From: 13-2-20CM-68-14 sp046733295
Lineage (GTDB): Bacteria > Actinomycetota > Thermoleophilia > Gaiellales > Gaiellaceae
Reading direction: 5' to 3'
Assembly (NCBI GenBank): GCA_046733295.1
Contig: JBKPOY010000038.1
Location: forward strand, 12,127 to 76,126
DNA: 64,000 nt
The notes below the pieces were generated by a model that searched no databases, was not told the origin of the DNA, and saw nothing but the letters and a program-made list of their open reading frames with translations. Below are positions 50,376 through 58,273 of the stretch, piece by piece. Made by a program: the position numbers and the translations under genes. Every line of letters starts with the position of its first letter. Positions within the stretch are counted from its first letter, which is position 1.

Positions 50376-50909
50376 ATGAGCCGAATCGGAAAACAGCCAA
50401 TCGAGCTTCCAAGCGGCGTCAACGTCGCGATCTCCCCGGGCCGCGTCCAGGTGAACGGCCCTCTCGGCGAGCTGTCGCAGACCGTGCCGGCGCGGATGCT
50501 GATCGAGCAGGCCGACGGCAACCTCGTCGTCAAGCGGCCAACGGAGCGCGGCGACGACCGCGCGCTGCACGGCCTCACGCGTTCGCTGCTCTCGAACATG
50601 GTCGAAGGCGTCACGAAGGGGTTCGAGAAGCGCCTCGAGATCCAGGGAGTCGGGTACCGCGCGGCCCTGCGCGGCACCGACCTCGAGCTGAACGTCGGCT
50701 ATTCGCACCCGGTTGTTGTCAAGCCCCCGCAGGGGATCACGTTCGACGTCCCCGAAGCGACGCGGGTGATCGTCAAGGGAATCGACAAGCAGCAGGTCGG
50801 CGAGATCGCGGCGCAGGTGCGGAAGGTGCGCCCGCCCGAGCCCTACAAGGGCAAGGGCATCCGCTACGAGGGCGAGTACGTGCGCCGGAAGGTCGGCAAG
50901 AGAGCGTAA
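50376..50909 (+). CDS. rplF: 50S ribosomal protein L6
   Basis: The product has 177 residues. MSRIGKQPIELPSGVNVAISPG at the start and RPPEPYKGKGIRYEGEYVRRKVGK at the end are typical; two L6 domains are present. It lies near the sarcin-ricin loop. ATG 50376; the stop overlaps the rplR ATG (TAATG). Confidence 0.98.
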   Translation: MSRIGKQPIELPSGVNVAISPGRVQVNGPLGELSQTVPARMLIEQADGNLVVKRPTERGDDRALHGLTRSLLSNMVEGVTKGFEKRLEIQGVGYRAALRGTDLELNVGYSHPVVVKPPQGITFDVPEATRVIVKGIDKQQVGEIAAQVRKVRPPEPYKGKGIRYEGEYVRRKVGKRA

Positions 50910-51265
50910 TGGCAGTCCTGACCAAGCCCCAGGCACGCGCCCGCCGCCATCGCCGCGTTCGCGGCAAGGTCTTCGGCACGGCCGAGCGGCCGCGCCTCGT
51001 CGTCTTCCGGTCGAATCACGGGATCGAGGCGCAGCTTGTCGACGACGTGGAGGCGAAGACTCTCGCTGCGGCGAGCTGGCTGAATCTGAAGAAGTCGTTC
51101 AAGGGCAACAAGACGGCCCAGGCGGCGGAGGTCGGCAAGCTTCTCGCCGAGAACGCGAAGAAGGCGAACGTCGAGACGGTCGTCTTCGACCGCGGCGGCT
51201 ATCTCTACCACGGACGCGTCAAAGCGCTCGCAGATGCAGCGCGCGAAGGAGGCCTCAGCTTTTGA
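50909..51265 (+). CDS. rplR: 50S ribosomal protein L18
   Basis: The product has 118 residues. RARRHRRVRGKVFGTAERPRLVVFRSNHGIEAQLVDDVEAKTLAAAS and FDRGGYLYHGRVKALADAAREGGL are typical of this 5S rRNA-binding protein. ATG 50909 overlaps rplF; the stop overlaps the TTG start of rpsE. Confidence 0.97.
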   Translation: MAVLTKPQARARRHRRVRGKVFGTAERPRLVVFRSNHGIEAQLVDDVEAKTLAAASWLNLKKSFKGNKTAQAAEVGKLLAENAKKANVETVVFDRGGYLYHGRVKALADAAREGGLSF

Positions 51266-52083
51266 GCACCACCCCTGTTGAACGCGAAGTCATCGAGCGC
51301 GAGCGAGAGCGCGAGCTCAAGGAGCGCGTCGTCGAGATCAACCGCGTCGCCAAGGTCGTCAAGGGCGGGCGCAGGTTCTCGTTCACGGCGCTGGTCGTGA
51401 TCGGCGACGAGGTCGATCGCGTCGGGGTCGGCTATGGCAAGGCCCGCGAGGTGCCGCTCGCGATCTCGAAGGCGGTCGACGACGCGAAGAAGAACCTGTT
51501 CACCGTGCCGAAGAAGGGCACGACCATCACGCACGAGATCCTCGGTGAGTTCGGCGCGGCGCGCGTGCTGCTGCGGCCGGCGAGCGAAGGAACCGGCGTC
51601 ATCGCCGGCGGCGGCGTCCGCGCCGTGCTCGAGCTGGGCGGCGTGCGCGACATCCTCGCCAAGAGCCTGGGGACGACGAACCCGATCAACATGCTGAAGG
51701 CGACCGTGAACGGCCTCCAGCGGCTGCGGCGCCCGGAGGAGGTCGCGCAGAGCCGCGGCCTGACCGTGAGCCAGGTGCTGCCGATTCCGGCGGCGAAGCC
51801 GCCTGTCCGCGATAGCGGACCAGGGGAGGGGGTCTCGGGGGAACCGGGAGGTTCCCCCGGGGAGGACCGGCCACCTCCGCCTGTCCGCGATAGCGGACAA
51901 GGGGAGGGCGAAACCAGCGCGGAGCGAGTGGGAGGTTCCCCTGGGGAGGATGGGCCACCTGTAGCGGAGCGAGTGGGAGGTTCCCCCGAGGGCGAAGGCC
52001 AGCCCCCTGCTGCAGAACCGGCTGCCGAGACGCAGCCTGAGGAGACCACGGATGGCGAAGCTCCGGATAACGCAGACGCGTAG
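51262..52083 (+). CDS. rpsE: 30S ribosomal protein S5 with repeat-encoded C-terminal tail
   Basis: The product has 273 residues; S5 is usually 160-200. Residues 1-178 are normal S5 (ERVVEINRVAKVVKGGRRFSFTALVVIGD; GKAREVPLAISKAVDDAKKN; SEGTGVIAGGGVRAVLELGGVRDILAKSLGTTNPINMLKAT). From residue 180 the tail repeats PPVRDSG-GEG and GGSPGED units encoded by palindromic DNA repeats, then becomes an acidic Glu/Pro/Ala end. TTG 51262 overlaps rplR. The 3' 32 bases overlap rpmD in another frame. Confidence 0.95.
   Translation: MSTTPVEREVIERERERELKERVVEINRVAKVVKGGRRFSFTALVVIGDEVDRVGVGYGKAREVPLAISKAVDDAKKNLFTVPKKGTTITHEILGEFGAARVLLRPASEGTGVIAGGGVRAVLELGGVRDILAKSLGTTNPINMLKATVNGLQRLRRPEEVAQSRGLTVSQVLPIPAAKPPVRDSGPGEGVSGEPGGSPGEDRPPPPVRDSGQGEGETSAERVGGSPGEDGPPVAERVGGSPEGEGQPPAAEPAAETQPEETTDGEAPDNADA
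51799..52000 (+). repeat. Palindromic tandem repeats inside rpsE
   Basis: Repeat A (51799-51830 and 51877-51908) is 32 bases with one difference and contains the inverted repeat CTGTCCGCGATAGCGGAC. The copies are 78 bases apart, so frame is kept. Repeat B has the core GGGAGGTTCCCC and occurs at about 51846, 51930 and 51975, with the last two also sharing CGGAGCGAGT before it. The two families alternate A-B-A-B-B. Confidence 0.9.
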
Positions 52084-52234
52084 CGGCATCGGCCAGAGCC
52101 AGCGTCACCGCGGCACGTTGCGGGCGCTCGGGCTCGGCAAGATCGGCCGCTCCGCGGAGCATTCGGAGAGCCCGCAACTCGCCGGTATGCTCAGGAGGGT
52201 CCGCCACCTCGTCCGCGTCGAGGACGCGAAGTAG
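52052..52234 (+). CDS. rpmD: 50S ribosomal protein L30
   Basis: The product has 60 residues. MAKLRITQTRSGIGQSQRHRGTLRALGLGKIGRSAEHSESPQLAGMLRRVRHLVRVE is a typical bacterial L30. ATG 52052 lies within rpsE, giving a 32-base overlap, longer than other overlaps in this cluster. The overlap codes for the last residues of the S5 tail (DGEAPDNADA). Only two bases separate its stop from rplO. Confidence 0.95.
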   Translation: MAKLRITQTRSGIGQSQRHRGTLRALGLGKIGRSAEHSESPQLAGMLRRVRHLVRVEDAK

Positions 52235-52236
52235 CG

Positions 52237-52872
52237 ATGCCCGAGAAGCTGAACCTCTCGAACCTGAAGCCTGCGCAGTCGCGCAAGGATCGGAAGCGCG
52301 TCGGCCGCGGCATGGGCTCGGGCAAGGGCCGCTACTCCACGCGAGGGTTGAAGGGCCAGAAGTCGCGCTCGGGCTCGCGCAAGATGCGGGCTGGCTTCGA
52401 GGGCGGCCAGATGCCGATCTATATGCGCCTCGGCAAGCAGCGAGGCCAGTACTCGAAGGACGCGATGCCGGTCGGCCCCCACCGGACGCATACGGTTGCG
52501 GTCAACGTCCGCGATCTCGGCCGCTTCGACGCCGGCACCGAGGTCACCCCGGAGTCGCTCGTCGAGGCCGGCCTGATCCGCAACACCAAGCACGACCTGA
52601 AGATCCTCGGCCACGGCGACCTCTCGACGAAGCTCTCCGTCAGCGCGCACAACTTCTCCAGGAGCGCGCGCGAGAAGATCGAGAAGGCCGGCGGATCCAT
52701 CACCTGGCTCCGCGGCGAGCCCGAACCGCGCAAGCCCAAGCGGCGGCCGCAGGCTGCCGTGCCGCCACAGGCCGAGCCGGAGCCGCCCGAGACGGAGGAA
52801 GAGCAGGTCGAGTCCCCGGCCGAGAGCGAGCCGGAGCAAGCACCTGTCGAGCCCACGGAGGGCGAGAGCTAG
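52237..52872 (+). CDS. rplO: 50S ribosomal protein L15 with acidic tail
   Basis: The product has 211 residues against about 145. MPEKLNLSNLKPAQSRKDRKRVGRGMGSGKGRYSTRGLKGQKSRSG is the typical basic extended N-terminus, and GGQMPIYMRLGKQRG follows. Residues about 162-211 are an added Pro/Glu-rich tail (PPQAEPEPPETEEEQVESP). ATG 52237; secY follows directly with GTG 52873. Confidence 0.96.
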   Translation: MPEKLNLSNLKPAQSRKDRKRVGRGMGSGKGRYSTRGLKGQKSRSGSRKMRAGFEGGQMPIYMRLGKQRGQYSKDAMPVGPHRTHTVAVNVRDLGRFDAGTEVTPESLVEAGLIRNTKHDLKILGHGDLSTKLSVSAHNFSRSAREKIEKAGGSITWLRGEPEPRKPKRRPQAAVPPQAEPEPPETEEEQVESPAESEPEQAPVEPTEGES

Positions 52873-54132
52873 GTGTTCTCGTGGCTCGCCAACGCGTGGC
52901 GCGTCCCCGAGCTGCGCCGCCGTGTCCTCTTCACGGGCATGATCCTGGCCCTCTACCGGCTGGGCTCGTGGATGCCGGCGCCCGGCGTCAACTCACAGGA
53001 GATCCAGGACTTCTTCGGCTCCGGCGGCCGCGGCAGCTCGATCCTCGGGCTCCTGAACCTGTTCTCGGGCTCGGCTCTGTCGCGCTTCTCGATTTTCGCG
53101 CTCGGGATCATGCCCTACGTCACCGCGTCGATCATCCTGCAGCTCCTCACGGTCGTGCTCCCGAAGCTCGAGCAGCTGCAGAAGGAGGGCGAGGCGGGCA
53201 TGGCCAAGATCAACCAGTACACGCGCTACCTCACCGTCGCGCTCTCGGCCGCCCAGGCGACCGGCTACGCGTTCCTCTTCAAGCGCGAGGGCGTGCTCGC
53301 GGCGAACTCGGGACGCCTCGTGCTGATCATCGTCACGCTTACCGCCGGCTCGACCGTTCTCATGTGGATGGGCGAGCTGATCACCAAGCGCGGCATCGGC
53401 AACGGCATCTCGCTGCTGATCTTCGCGTCGATCCTGGCGACGGCGCCGGCGGGCGTGGTCGCCTGGTACAACGGCGGCCCGATGGAGAAGCTGTTCTTCC
53501 CGCTCGTCGCGGTCGCGATCATCGTGGCGGTCGTCTTCATCCAGGAAGGTCAGCGCCGGATCCCCATTCAGTACGCCAAGCAAATGGTCGGCAGACGGAT
53601 GACCTCGGGGGGCCAGACCTACATGCCGCTGCGCGTGAACATGGCCGGCGTCATCCCGGTGATCTTCGCCGCGGCGGTGATGGCGTTCCCGCCGACGATC
53701 GCCGAGTTCATCCCGTCGACGTCGACCTGGATCAACCGGAACTTCCAGCCGTCGAGCTGGGCCTACCTCGGGCTCGAGGCCTTCCTGATCATCATCTTCA
53801 CGTACTTCTACACGGCGGTGCAGTTCAACCCGGTCGATCAGGCGGACAACCTGCGCAAGTACGGCGGCTACATTCCGGGCATCCGCCCAGGGCCGCCGAC
53901 CGCCCAGTACCTCGACCGCGTGCTGACCCGCCTCACGCTTCCGGGCTCGCTCTACCTCGCGCTCGTCGCGGTGCTGCCGAGTCTCTTCATCCGGTACGGA
54001 GGCTTCTCCCAGGCGACGTCGCGCGCTCTGGGAGGCACCTCGGTTTTGATCGTGGTTGGTGTCGCCCTCGACACCATGCGCCAGATGGAGTCGCAGATGA
54101 TGATGCGCTCCTACGAAGGCTTCCTGCGCTGA
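52873..54132 (+). CDS. secY: Preprotein translocase subunit SecY
   Basis: The product has 419 residues with ten membrane helices. Family marks are the LYRLGSWMPAPGVN start, LNLFSGSALSRFSIFALGIMPYVTASIILQLL (helix 2b/plug region), the RYLTVALSAAQATGYAF stretch and the cytoplasmic loop PVDQADNLRKYGGYIPGIRPGPPT with its conserved Arg. It forms the Sec channel with SecE (22342). GTG 52873 abuts rplO. The stop precedes adk by two bases. Confidence 0.97.
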   Translation: MFSWLANAWRVPELRRRVLFTGMILALYRLGSWMPAPGVNSQEIQDFFGSGGRGSSILGLLNLFSGSALSRFSIFALGIMPYVTASIILQLLTVVLPKLEQLQKEGEAGMAKINQYTRYLTVALSAAQATGYAFLFKREGVLAANSGRLVLIIVTLTAGSTVLMWMGELITKRGIGNGISLLIFASILATAPAGVVAWYNGGPMEKLFFPLVAVAIIVAVVFIQEGQRRIPIQYAKQMVGRRMTSGGQTYMPLRVNMAGVIPVIFAAAVMAFPPTIAEFIPSTSTWINRNFQPSSWAYLGLEAFLIIIFTYFYTAVQFNPVDQADNLRKYGGYIPGIRPGPPTAQYLDRVLTRLTLPGSLYLALVAVLPSLFIRYGGFSQATSRALGGTSVLIVVGVALDTMRQMESQMMMRSYEGFLR

Positions 54133-54134
54133 CG

Positions 54135-54710
54135 GTGAACATTTTGTTGCTCGGTCCCCAGGGGTCCGGGAAGGGAACGCAGGCAAAGCGGATCGCGGCC
54201 GAGTACGGGATACCGCACATCGCGACCGGAGACATGCTCCGCTCGGCGATCGCGGACGGGACGCCGTTCGGCGAGCGGGTGCGGCCCATCCTCGACAGCG
54301 GCGCCCTGGTCCCCGACAAGCTGATGATCGACCTCATCCGCGATCGGCTGCAGGCCGACGACACCAGGGACGGCTTCGTGCTGGACGGCTTCCCGCGGAC
54401 GCTCGTGCAGGCCGAGGCGCTCGACACGATGCTCCGCGACGTCGGACGGGAACTGCAGATCGTCTTCGAGCTCCAGATCGCCGACTCGGTCTGCATCGAG
54501 CGGTTGCTGAAGCGCGCACACGACGAGGGGCGGGCCGACGACACGCCCGAGGCGATCGAGAAGAGGCTCGAGCTCTACCATCAGGAGACCGAGCCGCTCG
54601 TCGAGTACTACCGGACGCTTGGCATCCTTGTCGGTGTGCACGCCGAGCGCACCCCGAACGAGGTGTTCACCGAGATCCAGCAGGCGCTGGAGCAGGTGGC
54701 CGTACGGTGA
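54135..54710 (+). CDS. adk: Adenylate kinase (short-LID type)
   Basis: The product has 191 residues. The P-loop GPQGSGKGTQAKRIA is at residues 7-21, then HIATGDMLRSAI, DGFVLDGFPRTLVQAEAL and the short LID (AHDEGRADDTPEAIEKRLELYHQETEPLVEYY). The missing 25-residue LID insert and zinc cysteines place it with short adenylate kinases. It interconverts AMP, ADP and ATP. GTG 54135 gives MNILLLG; the frame is open further upstream but overlaps secY. The TGA overlaps the map GTG. Confidence 0.96.
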   Translation: MNILLLGPQGSGKGTQAKRIAAEYGIPHIATGDMLRSAIADGTPFGERVRPILDSGALVPDKLMIDLIRDRLQADDTRDGFVLDGFPRTLVQAEALDTMLRDVGRELQIVFELQIADSVCIERLLKRAHDEGRADDTPEAIEKRLELYHQETEPLVEYYRTLGILVGVHAERTPNEVFTEIQQALEQVAVR

Positions 54711-55483
54711 TCATTCGCAAGTCTCAGCAGGAGATCGAGGGGATGGCCCGCGCCGGCGAGGTGGTGGCCGACACACTCGCGCTGATCGGGGAGGAGCTTC
54801 GGCCGGGGATCTCGATGCTGGAGCTCGACGGCCTCGCCGAGGACTACATCCGCGAGCGCGGGGGCGTCCCCACCTCCAAGGGCTACCGCGGCTATCCGGC
54901 GACGCTCTGCATCTCGCCGAACTCGATGATCGTGCACGGGATCCCGACCGACTACAGGGCGCAGGAGGGCGACGTCATCTCGGTCGACGTCGGCGTGACC
55001 CTCGACGGGCTCGTCGCGGACAGCGCCTTCACGTTCGGCGTCGGCGAGATCGACGCGGAGGCCCAGAGGCTGCTCGACGTCTGCCAGCAGGCACTGGCGG
55101 CGGGGATCGAGCAGGCCCGCGTCGGGAATTACGTCTCCGACATCGGTCACGCGGTGCAGACCGTCGTCGAGGACGCCGGCTACTCCGTGGTCAGGAGCCT
55201 GGTCGGGCACGGCGTTGGGAGGGCATACCACGAGGATCCGCAGGTGCCGAACTTCGGCGACCCGGGCCGGGGCCCGGAGCTGCTGCCCGGGATGACGCTC
55301 GCGATCGAGCCGATGATCAACGCCGGGGGCCCGGACGTCGTCATGCACGCCGACGAGTGGTCGATTTCCTCGGCCGACGAATCCCTCTCGGCCCACTTCG
55401 AGCACACGGTGGCCGTCACCGAGGAAGGCCCGCAGGTGCTGACTGCGGCCAAACGGCCGGTCCAGGCGGGTTTGCTACCATAG
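54707..55483 (+). CDS. map: Methionine aminopeptidase type I
   Basis: The product has 258 residues. Metal ligands are visible: D94 (ISVDVGV), D105 (LVADSAFTF), His in VGHGVGRAYHEDPQVPN, Glu in LAIEPMIN and Glu in HFEHTVAVTEEG. It removes initiator Met from nascent chains. GTG 54707 overlaps adk by 4 bases. In most bacteria infA follows map; here only an 81-base gap and rpmJ follow. Confidence 0.97.
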   Translation: MIIRKSQQEIEGMARAGEVVADTLALIGEELRPGISMLELDGLAEDYIRERGGVPTSKGYRGYPATLCISPNSMIVHGIPTDYRAQEGDVISVDVGVTLDGLVADSAFTFGVGEIDAEAQRLLDVCQQALAAGIEQARVGNYVSDIGHAVQTVVEDAGYSVVRSLVGHGVGRAYHEDPQVPNFGDPGRGPELLPGMTLAIEPMINAGGPDVVMHADEWSISSADESLSAHFEHTVAVTEEGPQVLTAAKRPVQAGLLP

Positions 55484-55564
55484 TCAGCCGCGGCGCGAGC
55501 CGTGTTTTTCCGTGTTCCGACAACCGCGCTGATGAGGCGCGGTTTCTGTGAGGTAAATGGCCAG
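55474..55564 (+). promoter_or_regulatory. Promoter and hairpin leader upstream of rpmJ
   Basis: TGCTACCAT (55473-55481) is an extended -10 box identical in GCTACCAT to that of the str promoter; no clear -35 is seen. Downstream, AACCGCGC (55522-55529) pairs with GCGCGGTT (55537-55544) around a 7-base loop. Probably it drives rpmJ-rpsM-rpsK-rpsD-rpoA-rplQ. No infA coding sequence is present in the gap. Confidence 0.5.
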
Positions 55565-55678
55565 ATGAAGGTCCGAGCATCAGTCAAGCCGATGTGCGAG
55601 CGGTGCCGCGTGATCAAGCGGCACGGCAAGACCATGGTCATCTGCACCAACCCGCGACACAAGCAAAGGCAGGGGTAG
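55565..55678 (+). CDS. rpmJ: 50S ribosomal protein L36
   Basis: The product has 37 residues and was found by reading the gap after map. MKVRASVKPMCERCRVIKRHG is followed by VICTNPRHKQRQG. C11, C14, C27 and H32 form the zinc site of the C+ form. ATG 55565 follows GTGAGGTAAAT. rpsM begins 5 bases after the stop, as usual. Confidence 0.96.
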   Translation: MKVRASVKPMCERCRVIKRHGKTMVICTNPRHKQRQG

Positions 55679-55682
55679 CCGC

Positions 55683-56066
55683 GTGGCACGAATAGCCGGT
55701 GTGAACCTCCCGAATCAGAAGCGGCTCGAGATCGGGCTCACCTACATCTACGGGATCGGCCAGCCGACCGCGCGCAAGGTCTGCGTCGACCTGAGTCTCT
55801 CGCCCGACGAGAAGATCAAGGATCTGACCGACGAGGAGGTCACGAAGCTCCGCGAGTACATCGACTCGAACCTCCAGGTCGAGGGCGACCTCCGCCGCGA
55901 ACGCACGCAGTCGATCAAGCGGCTGCAGGAGATCGGCGCCTATCGCGGCCTGCGCCACCGTCGTGGCCTGCCGGCCCACGGCCAGCGCACGAAGACGAAC
56001 GCGCGCACCCGCAAGGGCCCGAAGAAGACCGTCGGCCGCGGTAAGAAGGCCGCCACCAAGACCTGA
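55683..56066 (+). CDS. rpsM: 30S ribosomal protein S13
   Basis: The product has 127 residues. MARIAGVNLPNQKRLEIGLTYIYGIG and RRERTQSIKRLQEIGAYRGLRHRRGLPAHGQRTKTNARTRKGPKKTV are universal. It contacts tRNA in the P site. GTG 55683; the stop overlaps the rpsK ATG (TGATG). Confidence 0.98.
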   Translation: MARIAGVNLPNQKRLEIGLTYIYGIGQPTARKVCVDLSLSPDEKIKDLTDEEVTKLREYIDSNLQVEGDLRRERTQSIKRLQEIGAYRGLRHRRGLPAHGQRTKTNARTRKGPKKTVGRGKKAATKT

Positions 56067-56470
56067 TGGCGCCTCCCCGCAAGCCGGCGACCCGTGGTCG
56101 CACGCGCCGCCGCGTCCGCAAGAACATTGCGATCGGCCAGGCGCACATCAAGACGTCGTTCAACAATACGATCGTCTCGCTCACGGACGGCGAGGGGAAC
56201 GTGATCGCCTGGGAGTCGGCGGGCTCGGCGGGGTTCAAGGGCTCGCGGAAGTCGACGCCGTTCGCCGCCCAGGTGACCGCCGACGCATGTGCCCGCAAGG
56301 GCATGGAGCACGGGCTCCAGAAGGTCGAGGTCTTCGTCAAGGGCCCGGGGTCGGGCCGCGAGACGGCGATCCGATCGCTTCAGGCCGCCGGGCTCGAGAT
56401 CCTCGGGGTCAAGGACGTGACGCCGCAGGCCCACAACGGCGTCCGACCGAAAAAGCGGCGGCGCGTGTGA
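56066..56470 (+). CDS. rpsK: 30S ribosomal protein S11
   Basis: The product has 134 residues. IGQAHIKTSFNNTIVSLTDGEGNVIAWESAGSAGFKGSRKSTPFAAQ and the VKGPGSGRETAIRSLQAAGLEILGVKDVTPQAHNGVRPKKRRRV end are universal. ATG 56066 overlaps rpsM. The following 133 bases form a structured gap before rpsD. Confidence 0.98.
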   Translation: MAPPRKPATRGRTRRRVRKNIAIGQAHIKTSFNNTIVSLTDGEGNVIAWESAGSAGFKGSRKSTPFAAQVTADACARKGMEHGLQKVEVFVKGPGSGRETAIRSLQAAGLEILGVKDVTPQAHNGVRPKKRRRV

Positions 56471-56603
56471 TGGTGGCCCCCTCACGCGTGTCTCGCACCC
56501 GCCAGGGCGCTGCAAAGCTCGCTCTGGCGGCGTGCTCCCTGCGTCCTACCCAGAGCGGCTTTTCGCGGCTGGCGGGCACGAGCCCCACGAGAGGTGGCCA
56601 CTA
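56471..56603 (+). promoter_or_regulatory. Structured rpsD leader (possible S4 autoregulatory site)
   Basis: CCGCCAG and CTGGCGG (around 56500 and 56524) form a hairpin. GTGGCC (56473-56478) can pair with GGCCAC (56596-56601), next to the GAGAGG ribosome-binding site and just before ATG 56604. This would hide the start. S4 is the known regulator of the alpha operon elsewhere. Confidence 0.45.
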
Positions 56604-57224
56604 ATGGCTCGGGACCTCGGACCCAAGTGCCGCGTCTGCAGGCGCGAAGGCATGAAGCTCTTCCTCAAGGGCGAGCGGTGCCTGACGGAGAAGTGCGCGA
56701 TCGAGCGGCGCTCCTACCCGCCGGGCGAGCACGGTCGCGGCCGCATTAAGCAGAGCGAGTACCTCCTGCAGCTGCGGGAGAAGCAGAAGGCGCGCCGGTA
56801 CTACGGCCTGCTCGAGAAGCAGTTCCGCACCTACTACACCAAGGCGGCCAAAGGCTCCGGCGTGACGGGTGAGAATCTGCTCCAGATGCTCGAGACGCGT
56901 CTCGACAACGTGGTCTACCGACTGGGCTTCGCGTCGTCGCGGGCTCAGGCGCGTCAGCTCGTCCGCCACGGCCACTTCCACGTCAACGGCCGTCGCGTGA
57001 ACATCCCGAGCTACCAGGTCAAGTCCGACGACATCGTCTCGATGGCGCCCGGCAGCTCCGCCGAGCAGGTGATCCGCGACGCCACCGACCTGACCGCCTC
57101 GGTCGCTCCGTGGCTGCAGGCCGACCACGACGGCCTCACCGGCAAGATCCTGAAGCTGCCGGAACGCGCCGAGATCGACACCCCAGTTCAGGAATCGCTC
57201 ATCGTCGAGCTCTATTCCAAGTAA
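56604..57224 (+). CDS. rpsD: 30S ribosomal protein S4
   Basis: The product has 206 residues. MARDLGPKCRVCRREGMKLFLKGERCLTEKCAIERRSYPPGEHG carries the four zinc cysteines of the C+ form, and the S4 RNA-binding domain LDNVVYRLGFASSRAQARQLVRHGHFHVNGRRVNIPSYQVK follows. ATG 56604 gives the universal start; an upstream in-frame start (56532) would add 24 unrelated residues translated from the leader. S4 nucleates 30S body assembly. Confidence 0.97.
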   Translation: MARDLGPKCRVCRREGMKLFLKGERCLTEKCAIERRSYPPGEHGRGRIKQSEYLLQLREKQKARRYYGLLEKQFRTYYTKAAKGSGVTGENLLQMLETRLDNVVYRLGFASSRAQARQLVRHGHFHVNGRRVNIPSYQVKSDDIVSMAPGSSAEQVIRDATDLTASVAPWLQADHDGLTGKILKLPERAEIDTPVQESLIVELYSK

Positions 57225-57225
57225 T

Positions 57226-57260
57226 CGCTACGCGTCCTAGTTTCCACAACCGAAACCCGA
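57226..57260 (+). promoter_or_regulatory. rpoA leader motif shared with rpsJ
   Basis: CGCTACGCGTCCTAG followed by TTTCCACAACCGAAAC (57226-57256) aligns with the rpsJ leader at 41957 and in part with the tuf leader at 40721. An AAAGGAAG ribosome-binding site follows before the rpoA ATG (57277). Confidence 0.45.
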
Positions 57261-57276
57261 CGCTGAAAGGAAGTTC

Positions 57277-58269
57277 ATGGCAACGCGCACTTCCCTGATG
57301 GAGTTCCAGATCCCGAAGATCGTCCACGAGGAGATCGACGAGAACCGTGGCGTCTTCCAGATCGAGCCGCTCGACCGCGGCTTCGGCTACACGTTCGGGA
57401 ACTCGCTGCGCCGCGTGCTGCTCTCGTCGCTCGAGGGCGCCGCAGTCACCTCGGTCAAGATCGAGGGCGTCGCGCACGAGTTCACGACGCTGCCGGGCGT
57501 CCGCGAGGACGTCACGGACATCCTGCTCAACTTCAAGAACCTGATCTGCCGCCTGCACGGCGAGTCGCCCGAGATCGAGGTGCGGCTCTCGAAGCGTGGT
57601 GCCGGTCCGGTCACTGCGAAGGACATCGAGGCGCCCGCAGAGCTCGAGATCCTGAATCCCGACCTCGAGATCGCGAACCTGTCGGACAAGGGCAAGCTCG
57701 AGGTCACGCTCACGATCGGCCGCGGCCGCGGATACGTCCCGGCGGAGCTCAACCGTGGCCCCGAGCACACGATCGGCGTGATCCCGGTCGACTCGATCTT
57801 TTCCCCGGTCCGGCGCGTCTCGTACGACGTCGAGGCCGCGCGTGTGGGCCAGCGGACGGACTACGACAAGCTGATCCTCGACGTGACCACCGACGGCTCG
57901 ATCGACCCGCGGGACTCGATCGGCCAGGCCGCCGAGATCCTGATCAAGCAGCTCGCGATCTTCACCGACCTCGATCGGATCGAGGGCTTCGGCGAGGCGG
58001 CGGCTGCGACCGACGGCGGCGGAGCGGCTGAGCCGGCCCTTGCGCACGGGATGGAGAACTTCCCGATCGAGGAGCTCGAGCTCGGCGTCCGCTCGTACAA
58101 CTGCCTCAAGCGGGTCGGCATCGAGACGATCGGCGACCTCGTCGTGAAGACGGAGAACGAGCTCGCGGCGATCCCGAACTTCGGCAAGAAGTCGATCGAG
58201 GAAGTCAAGGAGACCCTCGCCACGCACGGCCTCACGCTGCGCGGCGAGAACGGCGGGGCAGTCGCGTAG
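57277..58269 (+). CDS. rpoA: DNA-directed RNA polymerase subunit alpha
   Basis: The product has 330 residues. The N-terminal dimerisation domain has GFGYTFGNSLRRVLLSSLEGAAVTSVKIEGVAHEFTTLPGVREDVTDI, and NRGPEHTIGVIPVDSIFSPVRRVSYDVE follows. A linker at about 232-255 leads to the C-terminal domain LELGVRSYNCLKRVGIETIGDLVVKTENELAAIPNFGKKSIEEVKE, which contacts UP elements and activators. ATG 57277 with AAAGGAAG upstream. Confidence 0.98.
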   Translation: MATRTSLMEFQIPKIVHEEIDENRGVFQIEPLDRGFGYTFGNSLRRVLLSSLEGAAVTSVKIEGVAHEFTTLPGVREDVTDILLNFKNLICRLHGESPEIEVRLSKRGAGPVTAKDIEAPAELEILNPDLEIANLSDKGKLEVTLTIGRGRGYVPAELNRGPEHTIGVIPVDSIFSPVRRVSYDVEAARVGQRTDYDKLILDVTTDGSIDPRDSIGQAAEILIKQLAIFTDLDRIEGFGEAAAATDGGGAAEPALAHGMENFPIEELELGVRSYNCLKRVGIETIGDLVVKTENELAAIPNFGKKSIEEVKETLATHGLTLRGENGGAVA

Positions 58270-58273
58270 GACG

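Noticed and set aside
56532..56603. Upstream start for rpsD adding 24 residues
   Set aside because: The added residues do not resemble S4 and the sequence is a structured leader with a ribosome-binding site before ATG 56604.
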